Shown here: positions 32,241 to 46,361 of the stretch, piece after piece
How positions within the stretch are numbered: the stretch's first letter is position 1
Layout: each line of letters begins with the position of its first letter
Source of the DNA: Nipponacmea schrenckii
Lineage: Eukaryota; Mollusca; Gastropoda; Lottiidae
DNA: 64,000 nt
Assembly (NCBI GenBank): GCA_030562195.1
Contig: CM060200.1
Span: 16,368,001 to 16,432,000, forward strand
Direction: 5' to 3'
The notes under the pieces: generated by a model
Databases searched by the model: none
What the model was told of the DNA's origin: nothing
The model's input: the letters and a program-made list of their open reading frames with translations, nothing else
Translations under genes and position numbers: made by a program

Positions 32241-35049
32241 GTTAGCTTGCCAAGCAAGGTAATATACGCCCACTGGCAGCATTGATTTTGAATAAAAAAT
32301 AAAATATACATATACTTCTTTTAAAAAACAGAGCAATAATTGATATTAAACATTTTAAGATTTATCTGATTTTCAATAGGGTTCATCCTTAGGTGATTCC
32401 ACATACTCATGCCAAGTTCCATTTAAATCAGTCAAGAAATAGAGTGTTTATGAGCCAAAAAATCGAAATTGAAAGAACAAGGGCAATCAAATATTATGTG
32501 ATATTTTTTGTTTTCAATAGGGTTTACCCTCGAGTAATAATTAACAATTTCAGCAAATTTTGTCAAATTCTGTAAATCATTGTGCCTTCTAGATTCAACT
32601 GGTTTTCAATAGGGTTCATCCTTAGGTGATTACAAATACTCATGCCAAGTTACGTCAAAATCGCTCAAGAATTGTGACTTGTAGAGTGTTTACAAGGCAA
32701 AAATCCAACACATTTTATAGAAGGGCAATAATTCGTATCAAATATATTTCGATATTTTATATTTTCAAAAGGGTTCATCCTTGGGTGATATTAAACAATT
32801 TCAACAAGTTTTGTCAAAATCGGTCAATAACTGTGCTTTGTAGAGTGTTTTAAAGCCAAAAATTGAACTAGTTTTCAAAAACAAGGGCAATAACTGATAT
32901 TAAATTTTTTTCGATTTTACTGGTTTTCAATAGGCTTCATCCTTGGGTGATAACAAATACTCAAGCCAAGTTTCATCAAAATCCATTAAGAATTGTTCTC
33001 TCAAGAGTGTTTACAAGCTAAAATTGAACGCGTTTTCAAGAACAAGGGCGATAACTCATACTAAATGTTTTTCGATTTCGCTGATTTTCAATAGGGTTTA
33101 TCCTTGAGTTATAACATACTCTCAGACCAAGTTTCATCAAAATCAGGCAAGAATTGCACATTGTAGAGTGTTTACGAGCCATTCAAGAACAAGGGCACAA
33201 ACTCATACGAAATTTTTTCCGATTTCGCTGATTTTAAATAGGGTTCATCCTTGAGTGATCATAAACACTCATATAAAGTTTCAATTAAATCCGTCAAGAA
33301 TTGCACCTTGTAGAGTGTTTACGAGCAATTGTGGACGGACGGACGGACGGACAGACGGATGTGGGTGACGACAATATACGCCCCCCCCCCCATTTCATGT
33401 GCGCGTATAAAAAAAGGGCAATAACTGATATTAAATTTTTTTCGATTTTACTGGTTTTCAATAGGCTTCATCCTTGGGTGTTAACAAATACTCAAGCCAA
33501 GTTTCTTTAAAATCCATTAAGAATTGTTCTCTCAAGATTGTTTACAAGCTAAAACTGAACGCATTTTCAAGAACAAGGGCAATAACTCATACTAAATGTT
33601 TTTTGATTTCGCTGATTTTCAATAGTTTCATTAAAAACTGTCAAGAATTGTACCTAATAACAACTCATTAAATATTTTTCGGTATTTTTATGATTTGCAA
33701 TAGGGTTCACCCTTAATAATATTTTGATATTTTTAATTCTTAATAAGGCTCATCCTTGGTTGATATTAAACAATTTCAGCGAGTTTTGTCAAAAAGGAAT
33801 GTATAGAGTGTTCACAAGCCAAAAGTTGAAAGCGTTTTTGAAAACAGGCACAATAACTGACACTAAATATTTTTCGATTTATCTGATTTCCAATAGGGTT
33901 TATCCTTGTGAGAAAACAAATACTAAAGCCAAGTTTCATCAAAATCCATCAAAATAGTTCTTTCTAGGGTGTTTACACGCTAAAATTGAACGCGTTTTCA
34001 AGAACAAGGGCTATAACTGACACTAAATATATTTCTATTTATTTGATTTATAATAGGGTTCATCCTTGGGTAAAAACAAATACTCAAGCCAAAGTTAATC
34101 AAAATCCATTAAGAATAGTTCTTTCTAGAGTGTTTACAAGAACAAGGGCAATAACTCATACTAAAATTTTTTTCGATTTTGCTGATTTTCAATAGGGTTC
34201 ATCCTTGAGTTATAACACACTCTCACACCAAGTTTCATCGAAATCCATCAAGAATTGTGCCATGTAGAGTGTTTACGAGACAAAACTCGAACGCGTTTAA
34301 AAGAACAAGGGCAATAATTCATATTAGATATATTTTGATATTTTTAATTTTCAATTAGGCTCATCCCTTGCGATATCCAACAATTTCAGTGAGTTTTGTC
34401 AACATTGGTCATGAATTGTACCTTCTAGAGTGTTTATTAGCCAAAAAGATAAACTCGTTTTCAAACACAAGGGCAATAACTGACACTAAATATATTTCGA
34501 TTTATTTGATTTTCAATAAGGTTCATCCTTGGGTAAAAACAAATACTCAAGCCAAGTTTTATCAAAATCCATTAAGAATTGTTCTTTCTAGAGTGCTTAA
34601 AAGCTAAAATTGAACGCATTTTCAAACACAAGGGCAATAACTGATACTAAATATTTTTCGATTTAACTGAATTTCAATAGGGTCCATCCTTAAGTGATTA
34701 GAAATACTCATGCCAAGTTATGTCAAAATCGCTCAAGAATTGTGACTTGTAGAGTGTTTACAAGGCAAAAATCCAACACATTTTATAGAACAAGGGCAAT
34801 AATTCCTATTAAATATATTTCGATATGTGCTATTTTCAAAAGGGTTCATTCTTGGGTGATATTAAACAATTTCAGCAAGTTTCGTCAAAATCGGTCAATA
34901 ACTGTGCTTTGTAGAGTGTCTACAAGCTAAAAATTGAACGCGTTTTCAAAAACAAGGGCAATAACTGATATTAATTTTTTTCGATTTTGCTGATTTTCGA
35001 TAGGGTGTATCCTTGAGTTATAACATACTCTCACACCAAGTTTCATCAA
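32241..35049 (+). mobile_element. HINE cluster (several fused copies)
   Basis: A variant 5' end (GTTAGCTTGCCAAGCAAGGT) at 32241, satellite A units, a 3' end with (GGAC)n (33332-33356), the ATACGCCC hairpin at about 33377-33410, then more satellite in mid-unit from 33415. At about 33620 the '5' leader' (TTTCATTAAAAACTGTCAAG, TGATTTGCAATAGGGTTCAC) reappears without its terminal GATAGC, a sign of unequal exchange between copies. It ends at 35049 with TTTCATCAA, interrupted by a younger HINE. Recurrent 60-90-residue frames here follow the unit and are not genes. Confidence 0.8.
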
Positions 35050-37134
35050 GATAGCTTGCCAGGCAAGGTAATATACGCCCACTGGCAGCATTTATTTCAA
35101 ATAAAAACTTTTCAGTAAGGTTACAATAAGTGGAATGAATTATTCAACCTACCAACCTATTTTATTCTAGGGTCTCTAGTTTCATTAAAAACTGTCAAGA
35201 ATTGTACCTAATAACAACTCATTAAATATTTTTCGGTATTTTTATGATTTGCAATAGGGTTCACCCTTAATAATATTTTGATATTTTTAATTCTTAATAA
35301 GGCTCATCCTTGGTTGATATTAAACAATTTCAGCGAGTTTTGTCAAAAAGGAATGTTTAGAGTGTTCACAAGCCAAAAGTTGAAAGCGTTTTTGAAAACA
35401 GGCGCAATAACTGACACTAAATATTTTTCGATTTATCTGATTTTCAATAGGGTTTATCCTTGTGAGAAAACAAATACTAAAGCCAAGTTTCATCAAAATC
35501 CATTAAAAATTGTTCTTTCTAGAGTGTTTGCGAGTTAAATTGAACGCGTTTTCAAAAACAAGGTCAATAACTTGTACTAAATATTTTTCGATTTTCAATA
35601 GGGTTCATCCTTGGGAGACAACAAATACTCCAGCCAAGTTACATCAAAATCCATTAAAAATTTTCAAGAACAAGGGCTATAATTTACACTAAATATATTT
35701 CTATTTATTTGATTTATAATAGGGTTCATCCTTGGGTAAAAACAAATACTCAAGCCAAAGTTAATCAAAATCCATTAAAAATAGTTCTTTCTAGAGTGTT
35801 TACAAGCTAAAATTGAATGCGTTTTCAAGAACAAGGGCAGTAACTCATACTAAAATTTTTTTCAATTTAGCTGATTTTCAATAGGGTTCATCCTTGAGTT
35901 ATAACACACTCTCACACCAAGTTTCATCGAAATCCATCAAGAATTGTGCCATGTAGAGTGTTTACGAGACAAAAATCGAACGCGTTTAAAAGAACAAGGG
36001 CAATAATTCATATTAGATATATTTTGATATTTTTAATTTTCAATTAGGCTCATCCCTTGCGATATCCAACAATTTCAGTGAGTTTTGTCAACATAGGTCA
36101 TGAATTGTACCTTCTAGAGTGTTTATTAGCCAAAAAGTTAAACCCGTTTTCAAACACAAGGGCAATAACTGACACTAAATATATTTCGATTTATTTGATT
36201 TTCAATAAGGTTCATCCTTGGGTAAAAACAAATACTCAAGCCAAGTTTTATCAAAATCCATTAAGAATTGTTCTTTCTAGAGTGCTTACAAGCTAAAATT
36301 GAACGCGTTTTCAAACACAACATAACTGATACTAAATATTTTTCGATTTAAATGAATTTCAATAGGGTTCATCCTTAGGTGATTACAAATACTCATGCCA
36401 AGTTATGTCAAAATTGCTCAAGAATTGTGACTTGTAGAGTGTTTACAAGGCAAAAATCCAAAACATTTTATAGAACAAGGGCAATAATTCCTATTAAATA
36501 TATTTCGATATGTGCTATTTTCAAAAGGGTTCATTCTTTGGTGATATTAAACAATTTCAGCAGTGTTTCGTCAAAATCGGTCAATAACTGTGCTTTGTAG
36601 AGTGTTTACAAGCTAAAAATTGAACGTGTTTTCAAAAACAAGGGCAATAACTGATATTAATTTTTTTTCGATTTGACTGGTTTTCAATAGGCTTCATCCT
36701 TGGGTGATAACAAATACTCAGGCCAAGTTTCATTAAAATCCATTAAAAATTGTTCTCTCAAAGAGTGTTTACAAGCTAAGATTGAACGCATACTAAATGT
36801 TTTTCGATTTCGCTGATTTTCGATAGGGTTTATCCTTGAGTTATAACATACTCTCACACCAAGTTTCATCAAAATCGGTCAAGAATTGCACGTTGTAGAG
36901 TGTTTACGAGCCATTCAAGAACAAGGGCACAAACTCATACTAATTTTTTTCCGATTTCGCTGATTTTCAATAGGGTTCATCCTTGCGTGATCATAAACAC
37001 TCATATTAAGTTTCATCCAAAGCCGTCAAGAATTACACCGTGTAGAGTGTTTACGAGCAATTGTGGACGGACGGACGGACGGACGGATGTGGGTGACGAC
37101 AATATACGCCCCCCATTTCATGTGGGCGTATAAA
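35050..37134 (+). mobile_element. Nested HINE copy 2 with readable empty site
   Basis: Full 5' end, about 11 satellite units, (ACGG)n at 37067-37087 and the 3' hairpin. Left flank TTTCATCAA and right flank AATCGGTCAAGAATTGCACG rejoin to the uninterrupted sequence seen, for example, at 24500-24530. Insertion is again at AA^AA without a visible duplication. Confidence 0.88.
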
Positions 37135-37388
37135 AATCGGTCAAGAATTGCACGTTGTAGAGTGTTTACGAGCCATTCAAGAACAAGGGCACAAACTCAT
37201 ACTAATTTTTTTCCGATTTCGCTGATTTTCAATAGGGTTCATCCTTGCGTGATCATAAACACTCATGTCAAGTTTCATCTAAATCCGCCAAGAATTACAC
37301 CGTGTTGAGTGTTACGAGCAATTGTGGATGGACGGACGGATGTGGGTGACGACAATATACGCCCCCCCATTTCATGTGGGCGTATAAA
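37135..37388 (+). repeat. Outer HINE 3' end
   Basis: The continuation of the element interrupted at 35049: one and a half units, GGACGGACGG (37329-37338) and the hairpin ATACGCCC...GGGCGTATAAA. Confidence 0.82.
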
Positions 37389-37936
37389 AATAGTGAGGTA
37401 AAGTGAAAACTCGTCATCTTTTTCTGTGTATTTATTGTTCTTATAGGCCTTTGGTTCGTCTGGTAAGTACAGAGATTTCTACGGAATTTCTTGTCAAGAA
37501 AACTAAGTATGAAATCTTTATTTTCTAACCATGAAATGGAAGAAACGTAAAAAAAATTTTGTACTACCATTTCGTGGAATTTACATTTGACAGAATCAGT
37601 TCATCTAGATCACACCCATTTCTACATGAATAATTGGTGAGTCATACTCCTAGTATACTAGGCCTACCGGTGAAATCATAACTGTAACTTTCATATTGTT
37701 GCTCCAACAATTATGCGACACTGTTATTTAATGTATAATACATACGTCTAATTAGATACCTATTTTCATTTTTCCGATGTGTGCAACAAACTTGGTTGGG
37801 TTACATGTGCGAAATCTGGCTATTAAATAAAGATATCAGGTATAGGAATGTGCTTTCTAGGTTGGTTACAATGTAAACATTTGTTTTCAAAAACAAGAGC
37901 ATTAATTCATCTAAAATTTTGTTTTTGATATTTAAA
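37389..37936. other. Intron; no feature recognised
   Basis: I see no coding, repeat or terminal structure here, other than AT-rich single-copy-looking sequence and CCATTTCGTGGAATTTACA, which resembles no family I know. Confidence 0.4.
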
Positions 37937-39990
37937 GATAGCTTGTCTCTGACTGCTGGCAGCATTGAATTTGAACAAAACTTAATAGTACAGTAACAAT
38001 CACTGGAAAGAAATTTAGGGTGTTCCAGAATTCTTGGGCACATTTTAACATTGACTATCTTGAAAACCATAAATGATCTAACAACGCATCTGACATATTC
38101 TGAAAGCTGTTTCGAGTTTTTTGTGGGATGTTCAATGATGTTCAATGTGAGCACTGTTGGTCACACTGCACACATCAAGGTGATAGTCCAATTCTTCCCA
38201 AACGCGTTCCAGCATTGCGATGTTGATTGTTGCAACAGCGTCCGTTATTCGGGTCTTCAATTCATCCACGTCATCTGGAAGGGGAGACAGAAAGAAATCC
38301 TGGGAGGCTAGGGCATGAGAACGTGTTCATTTTGACCAGACCGAACAATCCATCTGTCTTGCAGTGTTGTGTTCAGAAACTGTCTAACCTTGAGGCTCCA
38401 GTGCGGTGGCACCCCATCCTGTTGCAAAATGAAGTCGTTTGACTCTTCCTCTCTCACCTGATCCATTAACCAGTTTTTCAGCATGTTGAGGTACGTGTCA
38501 CCATTGACTGTTGCCCCTTCAAAAAAGAATGGTCCGTAGACAGCTTTCTTGGACACAGCACGAAACACGTTCACCTTTGGGGATCTCGCTGATACTCAAG
38601 AATTTCATGTGGGTTCTCAAAAAAGTAATGGATTTAGCTTTAAAATGATACCAGTTTTATCTTAGTAACGTTCATAGTTCATCAGATATGTGGACTTGAA
38701 ATGGGCCCAAGACTTCTGGAACACCCTGTATTCAAACTTCAGTCATACACTTCTTTTCTGGGTGATAAATGTACAATATTACTCAGTTTCATTCAAATCT
38801 GTCCATACCTAATACCAAGGCAAGTAACACATCTAATATTTTTTGGTTTTCAATAGGGTTCACCCTTGTGTGATAAAACTATTTCAACAAGTTTCATAAC
38901 AATCCGTAAAGAATTGAGACTTTTAGAGTGTCTATGAGCCAAAAATCGTTTTAAAGAACCAGGGCAATAATTCATTTTTTTTTAATTTTGTGATATTTCT
39001 TATTTTCAATAGGGTTCATCTATGGGTGAAAATTCACAATTTCAGCATGTTTTGTCAAAATCTGTAAAGAATTTTGTTTTAAAGAATGTTTGCTAAAATT
39101 TTGATTGGTTTCAAAAAATAAGGACAATAACTGATGCGAAATATTTTTCAATAAGGTTCATCCTTAGGTGATGACAAATACTCATGCAAAGATTCATTGT
39201 ACCTTTTAACAAGGCAAAAACTCATTAAATATTTTTCGGTACTTTTTGGTTAGGGTTAATCCTTGGGTGATAATAAACAATTTTAGAAAGTTTCGTAAAA
39301 ATCAGTAAAGAAATGTGCCTTGAAGAGTGTTTAAGAGCCAAAATTCGATCACATTTTTAGGAACAAGAGCAATAATTCATGTAAAATATTTTACAATATT
39401 TTTGATTTCCATTAGGGTAAATCCTTGGGTGATAATGAACAATTTCAGCAAGTTTCATAAAAAATCAGTAGAGAAATGAGCCTTGAAGAGTGTTTACGAG
39501 CCAAAATTCGAGCACGTTTTTAAGAACAAGAGCAATAATTCATGTTAAATATTTTACAATATTTTTGATTTTCAATAGGTCTCATCCTTGGATGATAATA
39601 AACAATTTCACCAATTTTCTTCAAAATATGTAAAAATTTGTGCCTTGTAGGGTGTTTACAAGCTAAAAATGTTTTTGGTCATAATTCATGTTAATTTTGG
39701 ATAAGGATTATCCCTGGGTGATATCAAACAATTTCAGTAAGTATCTTCAAAATTGGTCAAGAATGGTGCTTTCTAAAGCCAAAAATTGAATGCGTTTTCA
39801 GAACAAAGGTCAATAACTGATGTTTTGCGATTTATCTCATTTTCAATAGGGTTCATCCTTAGGTGATAACAAATATTCATGCTAAGTTACATCACAATCC
39901 ATCAAGAATTGTGCTTTCTAGATTTACGAACTAAACTTGAACGTGTTTACAAGAACATGGGCAAAAATAAGTCATACTAAATACCATAAT
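37937..39990 (+). mobile_element. Older HINE copy, interrupted by mariner-like element
   Basis: A degraded 5' end (GATAGCTTGTCTCTGACTGC, TGGCAGCATTGAATTTG) and, from 38731, satellite A units more diverged than in other blocks. No 3' hairpin is preserved; the satellite fades out at about 39990. Confidence 0.75.
38018..38728 (-). pseudogene. Tc1/mariner-like element with transposase remnant
   Basis: TA at 38016-38017 and 38729-38730 flanks inverted ends (left GGGTGTTCCAGAATTCTTGG, right reading inward CAGGGTGTTCCAGAAGTCTT; the left copy lacks CA). Minus-strand coding: KVNVFRAVSKKAVYGPFFFE, TVNGDTYLNMLKNWL, NDFILQQDGVPPHWSLKVRQ and LNTTLQDRWIVRSGQ, the second-Asp block (QQDGxPPHW) of a mariner-type DDE transposase. 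In shifted frames follow the ISFCLPF region and LERVWEELDYHLDVC. The N-terminal DNA-binding domain and first catalytic Asp are absent. It is internally deleted to 711 bp and inserted in HINE leader sequence (GAAATTA^TTCAAAC). Confidence 0.85.
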
Positions 39991-40667
<677 letters not shown>

Positions 40668-41966
40668 GATAGCTTGCCAGCTAAGATAATATACACCAAC
40701 TGGCAGCATTAATTATGAATAAAATTTTTTAGGTGGGTAACAATTAGTGGAATGAAATATTCAACCTTCTGCCATATACTTTTTTCCTAGGGTCTCTAGT
40801 TTCATTAAAGATAGCTTGCCAGGCAAGGTAACATACTCCCACTTCAGCAAACAGAATATTCCATGTTTTTTCATTTAATCAAGGGCAATAACTCATAAAC
40901 AGACATCTGGCGAGATATTATCAAGATGAATACACATACCAAGTTTCTTTCATATCGGAAAAAAATTATAGCTTTTATTGCATACACAAGTACATTTTAA
41001 CGTATTTTCATTTAATCAAGAGCCATAACTCATTAACTGACATCTGGAATAGTGCCATTTTCGAACTTGTCCGAGATATTATCAAGATGAACACACATAC
41101 CAAGTTTCATTCAAATCGGATAAAAACTCTGGCCTGTATCGCGTACACAAGTAATTGTTGACGGACGGACGGACGGGGGGTGATGGCAATATACGTCCAC
41201 ATTTTCATGTGGGCGTATAAAAATTGTCAAGATTGTACCTAATAACAACTCATTAATTATTTTTCAGTATTTTTATGATTTGCAATAGAGTTCACCCTTA
41301 ATATTTTGATATTTTTAATTCCTTTGGTGATATTAAACAATTTTAGCTAGTTTTGTCAAAAATGAATGTTTAGAGTGTTCACAAGCCAAAAGTTGAAAGC
41401 GTTTTCTAAAACAAGGGCAATAACTGACACTAAATATTTTTTGATTTATCTGATTATCTATAGGATTCATCCTTGGGAGAAAACAAATAATAAAGCCAAG
41501 TTTCATCAAATCTATTCAAAATTGTTCTTTCCAGAGTGTTTACAAGCTAAAATTGAATTTGTTTTCAAGAACATGGGCTATAACTTGTACAAAATCTGTA
41601 AAGAATTGTGACTTGTAGAGTGTTTACAAGACAAAAATCAAACACATTTTAAGGAACAAGGGCAATAAGTCATACTAAATTTTTTTCAGATTTCGCTGAT
41701 TTTTAATAGGGATCATCCTTGCATGATCATAAACTCTCATATCCAGTTTCATCTAAATCTGTCAAGAATTGCGCCTTGTAGAGTGTTTACGAGCAATTGT
41801 GGACAGACGGATGGACGGTCCGACAAACAGACAGACGGACATGGGTGAGAACAATATACGCCCCCCATTCCATGTGGGCGTATAACAATAGCTCTTATTA
41901 GCTAATTTCAAATTTTATGTTCATTTTGAGACCTATCATCTCTTTGATATGCATACCATTTTCAAA
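40668..41966 (+). mobile_element. HINE cluster (subfamilies A and B)
   Basis: A 5' end at 40668, a second at 40810 inserted only ~140 bp in, subfamily B units to a 3' end at 41221 ((ACGG)n, GTGGGCGTATAAA), then subfamily A leader and units to another 3' end at 41770-41888 (GACAGACGGAC, ATACGCCC...GGGCGTAT). The inner copy 40810-41221 therefore splits an outer one (TTTCATTAA ^ AAATTGTCAAG). Confidence 0.8.
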
Positions 41967-42780
41967 GACAGCTTTCCAGGCAAGGTAACATATGCCCACT
42001 GGCAGACTTGAATTGAATAATATATTGAGCAATAACTAAAAAAACATTCACTGAATATTGAACCCAATGGCAAAAACTGTCAAATCGAAAAATTGTCAAA
42101 TTCAAACTTGACCACCATCTTATCTTTTTCAATACTCATACCAAGTTTCATCAAATCTTTCAAAAACTTGTAGCTTCTTTTGCACCCACACAAATTTTTG
42201 ATGTAATTTAACTAAGTCAAGGGCAATTACCTAAAAAACCATTCATTAAAGAAAGTTTTTATTTGTAGGTTTTATTGCATCAACAATACAATTTTGACAA
42301 GATTTTACTTAGTGAAGAGCAATCACTCAAAAACTGTTCATAAACAAAATTGTCAAATTCAATTTTGACTGTGGTCTTATCAATTCCAAAGCTCATACCA
42401 AATTTCATCAAAATCCACTGAAAATGTAGCCTCTATTGCACCCACAATAAAATTTTGACGCAATTTTACTAAGTCAAGGGCAATAAATTAAAAACACTTG
42501 ACTACCGTCTTATCAATTTCAATACTCATTCCAAGTTTCATCAAAATCCATTGAAATTGTAGCTTCTATTGTATTTACAACAAATATTGAGGCAGGGGCA
42601 ATAACTCAAAAAATACTCATCGAAAAATTGTCAAATTCAAACTTGACCGCAGTCTTATCAATTTCAATGCTCAAATCAAGTTTCATTAAAATCCATATAA
42701 TAGCTTGTATTGTGTCTACAACAAATGTTGACAGACTGACGGAGAGGGGCTATAACAATATTAATTTGGGCGTATATAAA
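41967..42780 (+). mobile_element. HINE copy, satellite subfamily C
   Basis: 5' end GACAGCTTTCCAGGCAAGGT, then units with TTGACCACCATCTTATC and TCATCAAAATCCA boxes. It ends with CAACAAATGTTGACAGACTG and a weak GGGCGTATATAAA. Related to 19806-20480. Confidence 0.72.
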
Positions 42781-43839
42781 TAGTAATTTAGCCACATAAA
42801 CAATGTGATTATGCAGCTATTAACTCAGGATGTCATGTGTCACCACATCTGGCAAATGTCCATTACAATCTGATGTCTGGTACACAGTTAAGATAAGACA
42901 CAGTATAGATATAACAATAACATAGTCTAGTTGATCGAGATTAATATTTATCTTTATAATGAGAAGATAGAAAATGTCTAAATAATCAAATACAATCATT
43001 CTATGAGCGGTGTTGACACATTTAGGCCAGTCTTTTTATTGTCCAAATCTATTAGCACCGTGTATAGATTGCATTGTCAAGTCTCTCAGAATTCTACATC
43101 TTGTTAGGTTTACTGGTGCTGTAAAATCAGAATTTAGTCACATGTGACCAACTTGTTGACAACCTTTAAATGATTTGTCGGCAACATTCGATTCAGAGGA
43201 TTTGTCGATACAAGCAGTAACGATTTTATTTGCTATGGCTTTAATTAACACAGAATGATAATGAGTTGAAATACATTGTTTTTGCGATACATAATTTTTC
43301 TAATAATAGAATTTTGCTTGCTGGTACATTTAATGAATAGTGTTGCATTTTGACTGGGATTTGCGGAGCATTCGATACTTTCTTCATGTTGTTTTCCATT
43401 AATATCACATTACAGTCCTCGCCCTGGGAGCACCTCGCAGATTCACCTATGCAATGCTCACAAGATCTGTTTTAACATTTTAGATACAAAAGCTGCTCCA
43501 CAAAATTGCTATTCCTATTTTGACCAATAGTGCAAAAAAACTGTTATGCAAATAAATAAACAGTGATCAGCAATCACTCAATTAACAGAAAAGATTAGAG
43601 GCATTTGACCGTTGAAATCTCCAAACAGAAAACAGAAAATAATGATTAGCTGGAATAAATAGATACATCTTTTACTGTCCAATCAGATTAAACAAGGGTT
43701 CCCTTATTTTTATATATATATATATACCATAATTGGACCGGTAATACTTATATAAATAGAAAGTAGAGGTGTTCTAATGACTGGGAAAAATACCAGATTG
43801 TACCACAAGTCCTTAATTAACTCGTAATAGGGCTAATTA
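42781..43839. repeat. Intron with dispersed segments R1 and R2
   Basis: R1 (about 42920-43135: ACAATAACATAGTCTAGTTG, CTATGAGCGGTGTTGACACA, CTACATCTTGTTAGGTTTAC) and R2 (43725-43839: TTGGACCGGTAATACTTATA, CAAGTCCTTAATTAACTCGT) recur at 59823-59955 plus 60425-60480 and at 59165-59290. No coding is seen. (TA)n at 43712-43726. Confidence 0.55.
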
Positions 43840-45654
43840 CCGTATAATTCTGTGTATAATGCGCAGGTTCAAAGAGGGGGTGCGTACTATATATGAGTAT
43901 TTTTCCAAACGAAAATGACGCAAATCGATGTTGAAGATCCGCCATTTTGTCTACCTTCATCCACATTCGCGGTAAAATTGACTTGTGTAAAAGATCGTAT
44001 TATGATTTTAATAATGTTTCAATATGGATATTATCTATTAGGTAAATATTTATTGTGAAAAATTTGAAGAAAACTTAAATGATTAAAGTAATTGCTTTGT
44101 TTTCGAAAGGACTATTTTTTTTTTTTTGTCTTTTTCTGGTCACGCTCTACAGCCATAACTGCAAATGTCTTACACAATCTGGCGTGATATTGTGACGTAA
44201 TCTAGTGCTCGTTGTTGTTTAAATGTAAAATGACGCATTTTTGTTTTACCGGAAATGACGTAGAACGTCACAAATTTTATTTTTGTTTACTAACTCACGG
44301 CTCGTATTTTTATCTAAGCTGGTTCGGACTTTTTTTATTTACTACTTATAACTTAGATTTACAGAATAGCAGTTTAAAAATTTTGAAATTTTTACTTTTG
44401 TTGCTGACTTTTGAATTTTAAAATTTAACACTTTTTCTAACTTCTGCAATTTTGATTAGATCGAAATCAAAATTTGCAGTTAGATAAACATTTTTCTTGT
44501 CAAGAAAAATCTGTTTTCAAAATGTCGACATCACTTCCGGTTTCGGCGTCATACGTCGCTAAACTTCGAATTTTCACTTCCTGAATTCTAAAGATATTTG
44601 AATTTTTTTTTTGCAATTAGTTACTATTAACCTATAATGATTTTATAATTAACAAAATTGAACCGGAAGTAACAGGTCAGTCGCCATCATTAAACTACTT
44701 ACTTTTGTAAAGTGAAAAATTGGGCCTTAGGGGTTAATCGGACAATTGTTATTTTGATGTCTATGTAATCTTCAATCGATTGCTAACAATTCTTAGGAAG
44801 CCGAATTTTGAATTTCGATTTAGCTTACCTTTCATTTCCGGTTCTTTTTTTCACTCAGTGCCTAATTTTCCAACGTTCATATATCGTGACGATAACCTTT
44901 GGTGACCATGTGACCTGCACAAAAGTTGTTGCCCTTGTCGAGATCTATCCATTGATGTCTTCATTTGTGGTGTGCAATGTCAAATTCCGGTTTTACAGCC
45001 ATTTGAAAATTGCACTTTTTAACTTCGAAGAGCTCTGTCACGTGACCTAATTTGCATACGTCAAAATTTCTTTTATGTCCTTATTACGCGTAATTTATTC
45101 TTTCCAATGGTGTATAACACTTTATATTTTGATCAAAATTGCGCTTTTTAATATTTGAAAATTTTGTTCTTAGTTCTATATTAACTGTGCGTGATTTATG
45201 AAAAAGCACGTGTTTTTTTTTAAATTTACGTCTTTTTTTTTCACAAAAATTGGTAGATGAGTAGACAAAAAATTATCATTAAAGATTCCCATAAAAAATC
45301 TCCGAAATTAGCCGGACACGTCCGAAAATGGCCAAAAAATGTAGAAAATCACAGAAATCGGAATTTTCGGATTAAATTTTTGCACCAACTTGCAATTTTA
45401 TTATTCCACAGAATTAGTACCATCAATATCTGTATTTTGTATGTATGCCGTATATGCAAATTCCTAACCGTTTGATCGCCATCTTGAAATATGCAAATTA
45501 TTGGAAAAATACTACTCGTCCGCCATTTTTTCTCCTATTTTTTTCAGACTTGTTTTAAAATATAATTTGGATAATTATCTAGGTCCTCTAGTGGCATATT
45601 TTTCAATTTCAAATTTGTCTTTGGACCAGGTCCTGCCAAAGTTTTTCAAACTGA

Positions 45655-46361
45655 CTTCTAACAGAGTGAGATGGAGAACGTCTGTAGCAGCCCTATGCTC
45701 CGCAAGGAACGAAGAGGACTAACTTACTAATATGAATCCTTTATTTTTCTGAACAATCATCTTCATTGGCGAAAGGTTCATATGATACCTTGATTTCTAA
45801 TTTTAGTAAAGAACATTTGGTTTAATGGGGATCCAAAAATTGGTAATTTGCATATTTCTCGTATCTTCAGATGGTTATATCTCATGAAGAAGACTCTTGG
45901 CAACATTCTAATTGACATTATATTTACTATAATACTAGATTATCTAGATAATCTATACCGATTGCCGAAATATATATGGAAACCGATTTTTGAATTGTTA
46001 TTTTGATTTTAATGTTTTTACGATTAAAAATTAATCCAGTTCGAATGATTCAAAGATATTATATATCTTAAATAAAAGGAATGATTGTTCATTTCTCGTT
46101 GTGGGCGATGTATGATATGGAATATTTGGAAGGAAATTACAAACTTTAGAATTTTAAATGATATTCTCTTGAGCAAAAATAATGTACAGTTGAGTGGAAT
46201 AGTGGTATAAGGGACGGAACTCTATAAAATACTCTCTTAAAGATGTAAAGCTGCGCTGTTAATTTGATGTCTCTATGTTATACCATGGAAACTTGCCACA
46301 AATTGCAGGATCTAATGTTCCTACTACACCTAAATTAAGATTGATAAATAAATAAATAAAC
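45655..46361 (+). mobile_element. Possible 5'-truncated LINE end
   Basis: At 45655-45722 a short frame RVRWRTSVAALCSARNEED ends at a stop. It looks like the extreme C-terminus that many LINE ORF2 proteins share (R-x-RWR-x-x-V-x-ALC...EED). About 640 non-coding bases later comes (AAAT)n at 46344-46358, which could be its tail. Only about 20 residues support this. Confidence 0.35.

Noticed and set aside
37389..37570. A possible additional membralin exon (AG/GT-like words at 37440-37470)
   Set aside because: No frame gives membralin-like sequence, and phase to exon C is not required because A-B-C already join.
44212..45475. Several 60-80-residue frames between 44.2 and 45.5 kb
   Set aside because: AT-rich chance frames rich in Phe/Leu without start context, domain or repeat support.
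45501..45722. Full 73-residue frame ending ..SARNEED as a gene
   Set aside because: Only the last ~20 residues look protein-like (LINE C-terminus); the upstream part is ordinary AT-rich sequence.
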